DNA of 64,000 nucleotides from Aquilaria yunnanensis (taxonomy: Eukaryota; Streptophyta; Magnoliopsida; Malvales; Thymelaeaceae): positions 71,921,751 through 71,985,750 of the forward strand of contig CM077596.1 in assembly GCA_039654915.1 (NCBI GenBank), written 5' to 3'. A program made the position numbers and the translations under genes. The notes beneath the pieces are model-generated. The model was given only the letters and a program-made list of their open reading frames with translations, searched no databases and was not told the DNA's origin. This document shows, piece by piece, positions 12,901-22,966 of the stretch. Within the stretch, counting starts at the first letter, position 1. Each line of letters opens with the position of its first letter.

Positions 12901-13827
12901 ATATGCCATTCTCTTTAACCTTTTCCAAAGGCTCACAACAGTCCAGCATAGATTCATCAAACCACCTCCAAGGTCCTGTGAAGAATGTCAAAGCTTTTAT
13001 CACTTGAACAGTTCTACAGACAACTCAAAAAGGATGGAGTATCTCCTCAGCCAAATTAAGTTTACTTGGAATGTGAGAGAAATAGAAGAGACGGCACATA
13101 GAATGCATCGCTAATTCGTTACTTAACCCAAGCCTCAAGTGCACAAATAAAGAAGCTAGGGGATATTCAGAATGCGAAATATTTCAAAAACCAAAAAAGG
13201 CATGAGCTGCGAGAGATTTTCAAGTTTGGATCAATCATCATCAAGATTAAACATTTATTTTTACACTATGCCCTTGCATGCTGACTTGGCTTAACTTGAA
13301 AAAACAAAATTTTTGCGAAATGCACTTGTCGATAATCTCAGTCTGGGACGCAATCAAATTCAGAAACTAGAGGGACTAGCGTTGCAGCTTAAGTTGCTGC
13401 TTCAAATTTTACGCTAGCGACGAAGTAGAACAAGCCACCTTTCCACTTTCTCCCAGGGTCGATAGCCAGAGAATTCAACACCATGGAGAGGCTGGCCAGT
13501 CCACAGTATGCCGGCTCTGATTGCGTCTGGAAGTAAGAAATCAACCTGAAAAAACCCTCCATTGTCCCATTCTGACAAGCTTCAAAGAAAATCTCCTGCT
13601 CCCAAAAGGAAAAGGCAGTAGAATCCTAAAATTACCGACTTTTTTCATCATTAACAGAAAAAGGAAGAAACGGGAAAGCAAAAAAAAAAAACACACACAC
13701 ACAAACAAACAAAATTGAGAGAACCCAAGTGAAAGCATACTTTTCCTTCGGAAGAAGCGAAATCGATTGCTGGAGGAGAAGGAAGGGCTCGCCTATAGAG
13801 ACCCGCCATAACCATCCTCGCAGCCAT
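9915..13827 (-). CDS. PCS1: Phytochelatin synthase (glutathione gamma-glutamylcysteinyltransferase)
   Basis: Eight exons join in frame to 507 aa: 13827-13741, 13595-13439, 12975-12737, 12329-12166, 11580-11529, 11219-10992, 10884-10375 and 10001-9915. The enzyme polymerises glutathione into phytochelatins, which chelate cadmium and other heavy metals in the cytosol. The N-terminal peptidase-C83 domain (about residues 9-225) keeps the triad seen in Arabidopsis PCS1: Cys60 in [10 protein letters not shown], His166 in [12 protein letters not shown] and Asp184 in [14 protein letters not shown]. Each sits exactly four residues later than in PCS1, because this protein starts with four extra residues (MAAR before MVMAGLYRR). 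Start codons at 13827, 13815 and 13809 are all in frame. The C-terminal half is Cys-rich (pairs in VCCQG, YCCKK, NCCSG) as expected for the metal-sensing region, and ends [21 protein letters not shown] then a short acidic tail. No broken motif was seen. Intron 4 carries a Stowaway-type MITE. Confidence 0.96.
11874..12057. mobile_element. Stowaway-type (Tc1/mariner) MITE in PCS intron 4
   Basis: The left end reads TA-CTGCCTCCGTCCCAAG and the right end GGATGGATGGAGGGAG-TA. These are inverted repeats of the familiar CTCCCTCCGTCCC type, flanked by TA dinucleotides at 11872-11873 and 12058-12059. Length about 184 bp, no coding capacity. It lies within the 585-bp intron between PCS exons 4 and 5. 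Confidence 0.85.
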
Positions 13828-14297
13828 TGTAATTCAGCAGGAGATTTAAAGTCTTGTCTAGGTTTTGCTTCGCGATCGCAAGAAAGGAAACTTAATTCAA
13901 TTGGGTGCAATTAAAGCTCGAATGGTCGCCGATATCGAGACCTTTCTCCGGCAGATTTCAAAAGCTTTCCTTAGATTGTCGCCGCGAAATTTGAAATCAA
14001 AAGAATGAAAAAGGAAACCTGTTAGTTGCTCTATAAACTCGAATTAAGGAAACTTGCGCTCTGCACTGCCCTATATTAAATTAAACCGGGCTCTCACTGT
14101 CGGCCAGTCGACTACAGTCCGAGAGCATACGACCCAAAAAAACAAAAAAAACCCCGCCGAGCCGAATCCACCAAACGGTTCAGCTTGGCCCAATGCAAAA
14201 CATGGTTGGGCTTTATCTCTCCTGGCCTATCCGGACCCATTTTAGCCAGTCTCAACGCTCAATCCCATCTTCAAAAATATTTGGTACAAAAAAAATT
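13828..14297. other. PCS upstream region
   Basis: This stretch lies 5' of the minus-strand PCS gene and should hold its promoter and 5' UTR. No convincing TATA box on the minus strand and no second gene reading away on the plus strand were seen. Confidence 0.35.
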
Positions 14298-14704
14298 GGG
14301 AAAATAGCTAAAACCTTCGTTTGCGTTGAATTGACCTATACTTTAGTTCATACTTCTTTCACACAATCCAATAAAGCTTGTAAAACTCTAATTTAAACTT
14401 TATAATAGTTATCTTCTAGTAATTTTAATCTTTAAAAAATCTTCTCACTTAATAGACATTTTAAATTGTCAACTTTTATTCTCTATAAATGTAAAACATA
14501 ATTTTTTTAAGTGTCAATTACTATAAAAAAAAGTCTCATACAGTTTGAAAATACTAAAATATACTTAATAGACCATTTAAATTCTAGTTTTAGAAGTTTT
14601 TATTGGACGGTATAAAACAAGTAAAGGTTAAAGTATAAGTTTTCAAAAATAAGTGGACAAAATAAAGGTTAGGCTAAAGTATGCAGAGATTTTTGTAATT
14701 TTCC
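14298..14704. mobile_element. MULE-like MITE, copy 1 of a three-member family
   Basis: The left end begins GGGAAAATAGCTAAAAC and the right end is ...TTTTTGTAATTTTCC, imperfect inverted repeats of each other. Both flanks contain the paired phrases of a short line, then CTATACTTTAGTTCA on the left and CTAAAGTATGC on the right. The interior phrase TAAACTTTATAATAGTTAT is shared in diverged form with elements at 18892-19344 and 41528-41978. No target duplication is clear. Confidence 0.55.
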
Positions 14705-17700
14705 TTGTAAAGTTCTATTAAATATTGTTCCTATATAACTTTCGAAAACCTTTTGGACATATAGGATAAATTAAACCAGATTAATGAGGTTAGGTTATTG
14801 CTGCTGGGTCTGTTCAGCCTATGGTGGGGGTCATCAAACGCCTTAACTGTTGGCTAGAAGTCTCTAGCTTTATGCAAATTTACAATTGCCTGCCACCCTA
14901 ATAAATCCATTTCTCACCTATCATCACATTCACAAACCCACCATTGCAACCAAATCAAGCACATCAAAGTTGTCAAAGACAGTGACATCTTCCACAAAAC
15001 CACTTACCATAACAACCTTCGTGGGATTGGATTTCTTAGACGATGTTGAAGCTCATTATGTTCCTTTCTTCTTTACTACAGTGAGTGGCCAAATTGAAAC
15101 ACGAATGGTAGGTTCCAGCCACAGAAGATTCCAAGTTGTACATGCTATAGCTTCATATTAAAATTTTTCTTATATTATTTTTTAGTACATATAATTTTTT
15201 GATTTGTAAGAATTATTTACTACTTATATACATTGATAAGTCTTAGAGCTAAGAAAGTGTGCGTCAAGTACGTCAAGTAGATCCACATGGTCATGGGAGA
15301 CAAGTGGAGCCTATGGCACCAAATAAGTAGTCAACCGAGACTGCCGGTACCTATGTCTGATCCGAATTGAAGACGGTTAATAATATGACCACAAATCCAA
15401 TATGGCTTACAGAAAAAGCTGTGTAAGTACTTATATGTTCTTGGGCACCATCATCTCAATAAGCTAGCTTTTAGGAATGAGTTCTACCTAAATGGTGTGT
15501 AAATTGGCTCATATTCAAAGATTTGATGTCAAGGTTCCTATTAGTTTAGTATTAGAGTCTAAGTCGTGGGTTTGAGCCCTACTTTTGAGAAACAGGTTTG
15601 AAGACAAACCTTTCTTAAATAGGGAGGAAATGGTAAGTCCCCGGTTTGGAAAGACGTGAGTCAAGTTCAACCAATTATATCCACATAGTCGTGGGAGATT
15701 GGTACAGAGATTGTTGGTCCCGATATTTGATTCGGGTTGAAGGGCAAATAGGAGAAGGTTAATGATATGAGTTGCAAATCCCACATAGCTTATAAAAGAG
15801 GCTGCGTAGGTGCTTATATGTTGTTGGGTACTCTCACTTTAGCAAGCCAGCTTTTGGAGATGAGTTTTACCCAATTAGTGTGTAAGTTGGCTCATATTTA
15901 GATGTTTGACCTCGAGGTTCCCATCATACATGTACATACTAAATAAACATCAGGGGCTAGATTGTAAAAACTAAAATAAATAAGGTATAACAAATAACAT
16001 TAACCTCAATCCTTTCTTTTTTGTATAAACCTAGCAGCTAGTTGCAAATCTACTTTGTTCATCCTCCTTTGTTGTCGACAGTGAGTAAGGGAAACCAGGT
16101 TGTGTTTGATTTTTTCAATGACAATCCCGCTCCAAGTGGAACCCAATAGGTTCACCTACTCCTCACCTTCGTCCATCGTCAGTTTTGATACGTCGAGGAG
16201 CTCCCCTCTAGGTAGTGTTTGACCTCTTTAATGAAGACCGCAATAGGAAGATATCAAATTTAGGAGCTTTATAGTTGTGTCAAGTTGACTAACAAGGAGC
16301 TGACAATAGAAGAGGCTGTGAGACATCCACGACGATAGTATATAGTGATCGGTGTGAATCAGTAGTAAAATAGGATAAGCTACATGTGAATTGAAAGACA
16401 TGCTTGAACTTTTATAATTCTAGTGATGATAGAAAAGTAATTTAATGGGTAAGCCGACTATAATGGAGAGAGCAATTTTTAGGAAGTGTATAGCTTGATG
16501 ACTACCATATCTTCTATTGCCATGATATAGTTAAAAAATATTGAAAAGAAAAATAAAATAAAATAAGAAAAAAAAAAAAGAAATATGAGGCCTCTTAGCT
16601 ATGCAAGCTTATGAAACCAGGATAATTTAGTGGCATCTATAGCACTAAAAGCTAGCATGGTAGGCCGTAGGCTTACTAGCATGCGCTAGATTATAGATAC
16701 TCTAGTTGTTGTTATATCGGTTATTTTTTTAGATAAAAAAACTCAATTTCTTGTTTTGCATTAGAAAATTTAATATTGTACTTTTTTTACAGTTCTATAT
16801 AAGAGCTCTCGCTTATCGAATATAAGATTACATATATAAGACAAAAAACAAAAGAAGAAGAAGAAATTCATGTATTTGTCCCTTAAAGACAAGGGCATAG
16901 GCAGAAATTATTTCTTAGGGGCGAGAGAATGACATAGGTGAACTGTTAACCTGTATAAATTTGCAATCAATAATAGAAAATATTAAATAATATTACATAT
17001 AGACACATGAAATTTGAAAATTTACAATAATTAAGTTCAATTCAATTTGAAATAAGTATTTTTTTTACTGAATAAAATAAGTTTAATTTATATAGAGCAA
17101 AAAAAGTGGTCTAAAATTTTCATTAACTATAAAAAAATTATCATACATATTAAATTTATTATATAATAGTTACATAATAGTTTAAATTATGATCTAAAAA
17201 ATTGTTATTGTACAAATATTTTAAGTTAACAAATTTCATTCAATGGAACCAAAATGAAACATTTTTAATAGATTTATGACTAAAATGAAATATTTTTAAT
17301 AAGTTAAAAATCAAAATAAAATGATCAATATGTTAGGGACTAAAAAATAATAATTATTAAATATTAGGAACTATCATACAGTTTACTTGATAAAAAAATT
17401 AGAAAGCACAATAAAAAATTAAAAGGATTAAATGTACCAAAGCGCCTTATTAATTATAAATTTTACAATTGGATACAAACATTTAATTTTTCTATAATTT
17501 TAATAATTTTATTACATATTTAACAAGCAAAATAATTGAAAATTCTAAAGGCAGCTGTCACCTCCGGTCTCTAGGAGGCTACGCCCCCTGCTTAAAGCAA
17601 AAGAGACGCAAAGCTGATTAAGAGAGATGGTCGATGCACAATAAATGATGAGTTTGTTTCTTTAACCAGCGAATGGTAATGGTTGACATAAATCTGCCGG

Positions 17701-18891
17701 CATTATTCCATCTCATACATTTTTGGCATTTTTTTAAAAAAATTAAAATAAAATAAAAAAAGAAACTTGCATGAGCTGATTCTGACTTGGGAGGAGCCCA
17801 TCAAGAAATGAAAAAGAAAAATGTAGTAGTAGTGGTTGTGTCCTGATAGGGCAGGGTAGGGTAGCAACTAGGCAGGGGAGGAGCAGATTAAGGCACTGAA
17901 AATGGAATTCGCATGCTCTGTCATTTCCGGAAATGATCTTCCGTACGGGTGCCACTCGTCGCTTTCTACCCACTCGTTGCTCGACACGCGTCCACCGGCC
18001 CCGCCAGTTAACCGTCGCTGTCCTTTTTCCCTGGGACACTGCGACAGTAAGTCGGCGGCTGCGGCGGGTCACTGTCGCCTCCACTCCCTCCTTTTCGGTC
18101 CCCACTCTGCCGTGCTGGGTGCCAGCGAATAGTACTGTTACTACTGTACTTTAGCCAGTTTCGAGTTTCAACAAACACTTGTGAACACACAAAAACTGTG
18201 CCCTTCTCTTCTGTTCCAATATAATATGCTGCTGCTTAAACTGAGTAACGAATTTTTCATCTTTTGGTGTTTCACCGACTCCAAAAACAAGCTCCAACTT
18301 AAAATCGACCCCGTTCAAAACTTATGTAGTAGTAATATTTTGCCTTTTTTGGCATCAATTTTTCTAAGAGTTATCTCTTGATCCCAATAAAAAGCTACGG
18401 TATGGTAGTATGACCAGTCTCCTCCTTAATCATCAATAAAGAATTTAGTATATTTCCCTTGGGATTATTAAGGAGAGTTGCATGAAAGAAAAAGAGTTTA
18501 GCCAACTCTCTATAATTAAGTAGTATTCCACTTACTACCACATAACTAAGATGGATAAACTCCCAGAACATCAGCCAGTGTTCCTGTCGTTCTAGCAAAA
18601 CAGGAAGAAAAAACATCAACCATGTAAGTGGTCAAGTATCTTTAAATTCTGTGAAATGGCCAATTGACCCCATATTTTTCATAACAAACTACCACTACTT
18701 CTATCATCCTTATTTGTAGCATGCTGTTAGGTGTTATATATATATATATAGATATCAGCCAGCATGCAGTATTAGAAACACAAAAGAGGGGGAGAAACTA
18801 AAAATCTCCTCCTACAAGTTAAGTCATACTTAATGGTCCCAAATTTATCCTTCCTCAGAAACAAAATACTCGTAAAAGTAAGGGAAATTTA
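14705..18891. other. Repeat-derived intergenic DNA, no gene supported
   Basis: It contains a pair of diverged direct repeats (listed separately), poly-A-rich AT DNA at 16950-17550 and a GC-richer patch at about 17880-18135. That patch is open in several frames but none resembles a known protein. A small ORF at 14886-15161 has no recognisable domain. Confidence 0.45.
15284..15925. repeat. Two diverged direct repeats, possibly LTR or TRIM remnants
   Basis: Copy 1 is about 15284-15530 and copy 2 about 15683-15925. Shared landmarks in the same order are GTC(A/G)TGGGAGA, GAAG..GGTTAATAATATGA-like, CAAATCC.A.AT.GCTTA, GTGCTTATATGTT, TTGGGTACTCTCA-like, AAGC.AGCTTTT and GTGTGTAA.TTGGCTCATAT. Similar phrases occur in LTRs of short plant retrotransposons, but no TG...CA ends or target duplication could be fixed. 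Confidence 0.5.
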
Positions 18892-19344
18892 CAATAATTT
18901 TCCTGTAGTTTGACCCAACATGCATTTTGTCTCATTATTTTTTTAAAGCCTACATTTTCCCTTACTTATTTTATATTATCTGACAATAACTTCTGAAAAA
19001 CTTAATTTAAACTATATGATATATCCATATTCCATTAATTTCGATCTCTCAAATATTTTTTTTATAGTTAATAGATATTTTAAATTATTAATTTTTTCTC
19101 TAATAATATATTTTTCTTATTGCAAATGCAAATCAATATTTTTTTAAATCTTATTTAAATGTGAAAAGCATTCAAAAAAAATCTTGAAATTACTACTACA
19201 TAGTTACCTGATAGTATAAATCAATGTTTCAAAAGTTATTGTCATACAGTGTAAAGAAGGCAAAGGTTAGAGTGTGGGTTTTTAGAGATAGATGGGCAAA
19301 GTATAGGCCAGACTAAAACACAATGGAGTTTATGTAACTTACCC
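18892..19344. mobile_element. MULE-like MITE, copy 2 of the family
   Basis: The left end AGGGAAATTTACAATAATTTTCC and the right end ...TTTATGTAACTTACCC are imperfect inverted repeats. Interior phrases (TGACAATAACTTCTGAAAAA, ATCCATATTCCATTAATTTC) match 41528-41978. The flanks CGTAAAAGTA and GTAAAACAAT look like a decayed 9-10 bp target duplication, which would fit a MULE. Confidence 0.6.
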
Positions 19345-20652
19345 GTAAAACAATGGTCCCTTTAGCTTGGGTTATAAAGTTTCAATATCAATGGTTTCCT
19401 GTCCTGAATATCAAGATGGGCAACGTCAAAATTAAAATCTTCTTTTTTGAATACCCCAAAAAAATTTTAAATCTTCTCACTCAAACAAGTTGGTTGAATC
19501 GAAGCCTTTATTTACACCCAAAAATCTGAACTTAAATCATCCACACGGCATTGGAGTTGTGATCTAAACAAATAAACAAAAGAACATTCATTTTTCTTAT
19601 GTTCAGAAGCATTATACAAATACATAGGAAGAGATACATTATTAATTAGGGAAAGAGGCATGCCAACAACTGAACCAGATGAAATGAGGAGACCAAGATT
19701 CAAAGTCTGGACCTCCCCTGTATCTCTTAAAGCCCTTAGGCATTAGACCAAAAAGTTAGGGATAGAAAAATATACATTTGATTCACTTTAGATTCTATTT
19801 AAATAGGAGAAATTTCCACACCTTTTGCTCCATAAATGCGCAAATTCAAATTTAATCAAGCACATGGGATTAAATTAACAAGCCTTGTCAAAATCTCAAT
19901 TAAAATCTTAAAATATTATGATTTTATATTTTATGATCTGAAATAGAAAAAATAATTCAATTAGATTGTATGATTATAATTATGATTCTAATATGATTTT
20001 ACAGTTACGATTCATAAAAAATAAAAAATAATTACATGTGAAATCCTTATATTGACAAACTGGAATATTGACCATTTGTACTCTTAACATTTTCCTGTTA
20101 TTTTGTTTTTTTTACTCAGAATAACTTTTATTATAAGTTTAAAGGTTGTTTTGGAGGAGGAAAGAGGAAGGGAAGACTGAAACCCTAGCAACGGATATTA
20201 GAATCATGCACCTTTACCCACCAAAATAGAAAGGCGGTACAGTTTCCCGGTTCTTTTGAGAGGTAAAGATTCAGGATTATCCTAACCGTTGATTGCTCAC
20301 CATTGTTTTTTCCTTGACTACCTAACCAAGGCTTTGATTTGGGCTTTTATCTCTGCAGCCTGCAGGCAGGCTGTTCCTTCAACTTCATTGCCTGCGCTGC
20401 GCCTGGCAGTTGGCAGTTGTGTTTTTGCATGCAAATGGTGAGGCTAAGTCCGTCGCTCAAAGTGTCCCTCTTACCCTTGCTAGATCCACTGCCACTACCA
20501 TCCAAATCAGGGTCCTCCCAGTAATTTCACAGCGACCTGCCACTGCCAAAGCACAGCAGAATTACGGTACGGGACCAGAGCAGCAGAACAGGACAGAACA
20601 TTAACAAAGCATAAATCATCTTCTCTCTGCATTTGACCCAAAAGACTTCAAC
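19345..20652. other. Intergenic region upstream of the LRR gene
   Basis: No gene is supported. On the minus strand at about 19680-19745 the phrase GACTTTGAATCTTGG resembles a degenerate pol III B box, and a SINE remnant is possible. The last ~250 bp are less AT-rich and hold the probable promoter and 5' UTR of the LRR gene. Confidence 0.35.
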
Positions 20653-20700
20653 TTGCTCGGATCATCAACCACACAGAAACCTCTCGAGAAACACAGAAAC

Positions 20701-22080
20701 ATGGGCTCCCTTTTTGCCCTTCTCTTCTTCGCCCTCCTCCTTTCAGCCTTGACTCACGAGCAGCCGCTTCTGGACCCGACCGAGCAAGAATCCGTCTTCC
20801 GAGTTCTCGACTCCATCAACTCAGCCATCCCCTGGCGGACCCTTTTCCCAGAAGACCTCTGCGTCTCCCCCCCGCACGGCGTCGTCTGTGACTATTTCTC
20901 TGATCCCGGTTCCAGCGAGGTCTCTGTTCACATTACCGAGCTGAGTTTCGGGTTTGTCTCCGATTTCTCTCCCAACCCTCCCTGTTCCCCCAACTCCACT
21001 CTAAACCCTCTCATTTTCACTTCCTTCAACTACCTTCGTAAACTTTTCTTCTACAAATGCTTCAATGGGACGCTCGTCTCTGTCGTTCCCGAAATGATTC
21101 CCCCGAGCTTTGGTTCCGCTCTCGTGGAGCTTGTGTTCATTGATAACAGCGCTCTCGTAGGGCCTCTCGTCGGCATTCTTCGTAATTTCACGAGCTTGAG
21201 GAGGCTAGTTTTGTCTGGAAATGGTTTTTATGGGTCCATTCCAGATTCGCTCTACGAATTGGTTAGCATTGAAGAGATCACGCTTTCGAGGAACAAGCTT
21301 GGTGGTGGGCTCTACGGCGATCTCTCGAGGTTGAAGAACCTGAGGGTTTTTGATTTGAGCCACAATTTCTTCAACGGGAATGTTCCGGACTCGGTCGGGA
21401 ATCTCACCGGTCTGTTAAAACTTGATCTCGGCTCAAATGGGTTCTCCGGAAACATCCCAGACACTCTGGGAAACTTGAAGAATTTGGAGTTTCTGGACTT
21501 GAGTTTCAACAGCTTCGGCAATTTTGGAATTCCTCTCTTCTTATCACAATTGTCAAAACTGAAGGAGCTGCATCTGAGTGGCAACTTGTTGGGAGGGCAA
21601 ATCCCGGAAATATGGGAGAACCTCTGGGGTATTTCGGGCATAGCATTTTCAGGGATGGGACTGGTAGGGAACATTCCATCTTCCATGGGGGTGCATTTGA
21701 GAAATCTGTGTTTCCTTTGGCTGGATAACAACAAGCTTGAAGGACAAGTTCCGGAGCAACTAGGGTTTTTGAATCTAGTGAGTGAGATTAATTTGGAGAA
21801 GAACAATCTGAGCGGGAGGCTCCCATTTTCTGCAAATTTTACAGCCAAGATCGGTGCCAAGCTGAGACTGAGTGGGAACAAAGACTTGTGTGTGGACAAG
21901 AAACTGAGCAGCGGACAAAATGTCGCCGGTTTGAGGAAGCTGAAGGCCTGCAACAAATCTGAGATTCCTAATCCTGTTCTGCTTTCAAGGGGTAATCCTG
22001 GAATTTCCCCGCCTTCTACTGTTCCATTGGTGCTTTTGCTGGCATTGATGGTTTTTGGTTTGATGAGTAGTGCTGAGTAG
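20701..22080 (+). CDS. Secreted LRR protein, PII-2 / RLP29-like, single exon
   Basis: An intronless ORF of 459 aa. The first ATG of the open frame is at 20653, but the ATG at 20701 places a typical signal peptide (MGSLFALLFFALLLSALT) at the N terminus, so I chose it. A short LRR N-cap follows with a W...P..C...GV.CD pattern at about residues 45-65. About nine or ten plant-type LRRs (LxxLxLSxNxFxGxIPxxLGNL) run from about 115 to 375, then a Cys-containing cap. The C terminus is a short hydrophobic stretch (TVPLVLLLALMVFGLM) with almost no tail, better suited to a GPI-anchor signal than to a receptor with a cytosolic domain. There is no kinase domain. Layout and length match the PIRIFORMOSPORA INDICA-INSENSITIVE 2-like group, linked in Arabidopsis to root-endophyte responses. 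Ligand and partner cannot be inferred. Confidence 0.88.
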   Translation: MGSLFALLFFALLLSALTHEQPLLDPTEQESVFRVLDSINSAIPWRTLFPEDLCVSPPHGVVCDYFSDPGSSEVSVHITELSFGFVSDFSPNPPCSPNSTLNPLIFTSFNYLRKLFFYKCFNGTLVSVVPEMIPPSFGSALVELVFIDNSALVGPLVGILRNFTSLRRLVLSGNGFYGSIPDSLYELVSIEEITLSRNKLGGGLYGDLSRLKNLRVFDLSHNFFNGNVPDSVGNLTGLLKLDLGSNGFSGNIPDTLGNLKNLEFLDLSFNSFGNFGIPLFLSQLSKLKELHLSGNLLGGQIPEIWENLWGISGIAFSGMGLVGNIPSSMGVHLRNLCFLWLDNNKLEGQVPEQLGFLNLVSEINLEKNNLSGRLPFSANFTAKIGAKLRLSGNKDLCVDKKLSSGQNVAGLRKLKACNKSEIPNPVLLSRGNPGISPPSTVPLVLLLALMVFGLMSSAE

Positions 22081-22615
22081 CGAGGTTTTGAGAGGCTTTG
22101 GTTAGTTGTAGTGAAACAGAGACAACAGGTAAGGTAACACACTAACTTGGAGTAAAAGTTTTTGTTGTTGGAAATTTGGGAGGGAAGGGATTTGTAATTA
22201 TGGGTGTTAATCGGGTTTGAAACAGAGTGAGACTAGCTGCTTCATTTCAACACTTGGAGCTTGGAAGTTGTAAATGATTAAGGGACTTATTATTTTTCTT
22301 TCTTTCAATTTGCAGCATGAGTTTTTTTTATATGTTCAAAGTTCATTTCGAGCATGATTTGGTAAAGATTGTTAAGAAAAAACAGATTAAAAATAGTAGA
22401 TTCCCAGGACAACAGCCAATATACACTTCTATTACAGTTCACGTTATGCAATCCCAATCATCCTCCACAAGTGTAATATGAATTTTGATAATATCATGAC
22501 AAATTCCCAGAAAAATGGAAGGAAAGAAGAAGAAGAGAAAAGGGCGAAAAACAGAAAATGAAAAGAGTAGAAAATGTCTCTTCTCAGCTCTAGCTACCAG
22601 AAGTAAAGTAGGATC
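22081..22615. other. LRR gene 3' flank
   Basis: Probable 3' UTR and downstream AT-rich spacer. No further gene was seen. The neighbouring minus-strand ORF ends at 22616, so the two would be convergent. Confidence 0.4.
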
Positions 22616-22966
22616 TCAAGAGATAGCTTCCTCGAGTTCTTCCAAAGAGTCTCTAGCGGAATTACGACGGCGCTCGCTGCCGAGAGACTTGACAGAGCCG
22701 CATTCGGAGGAAGCCGTGTCGTGGCTCTTAGTCTTGGATCTGGAAGATCTGCCGATGGAGGAGTCCTTGGAGGCGGAGGAATCCTTTGACTTCTTCCGCC
22801 GTGTTTTGGGGATGTCCGGGAGGTCTTGGGAGGTCGAGTCTTGGCTGTCTTGGGGAGCCTCTTTGTGTCGTCTGGGTCGGTCGGGGTCGTCCTTGGAACT
22901 CTTGGAGGATCGCCTTGACCTCGGCTTCTCACGGCTGGGGGAGTCGGCGCCGGCGCCGGCCGACAT
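22616..22966 (-). CDS. Uncharacterised Ser/Arg/Lys/Asp-rich protein (116 aa)
   Basis: The minus-strand ORF beginning ATG TCG GCC GGC GCC at 22966 encodes 116 aa. An in-frame upstream ATG at 22990 would give 124 aa. I do not recognise the protein. It is highly charged and probably disordered (RSSRSKTKSHD, SKDSSASKDSSIG), with a distinct end reading ERRRNSARDSLEELEEAIS. Codon third positions are mostly C or G through the first two thirds, while the flanks are AT-rich. That favours real coding over chance, although opposite-strand frames are also open, as often happens in GC-rich DNA. No intron is needed. It could be a lineage-restricted gene, a transferred gene or a terminal exon of a longer gene extending upstream. 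No domain or targeting signal was seen. Confidence 0.45.
   Translation of the reverse strand: MSAGAGADSPSREKPRSRRSSKSSKDDPDRPRRHKEAPQDSQDSTSQDLPDIPKTRRKKSKDSSASKDSSIGRSSRSKTKSHDTASSECGSVKSLGSERRRNSARDSLEELEEAIS

Noticed and set aside
14886..15161. 91-aa plus-strand ORF
   Set aside because: No domain, ordinary Thr/Ser-rich composition and no splice or promoter context.
17743..18154. Several overlapping ORFs in a GC-richer patch
   Set aside because: All six frames are partly open and none looks like a known protein.
21312..22142. 276-aa minus-strand ORF opposite the LRR gene
   Set aside because: Shadow of the LRR repeats; no similarity, and the plus frame has a signal peptide and LRRs.
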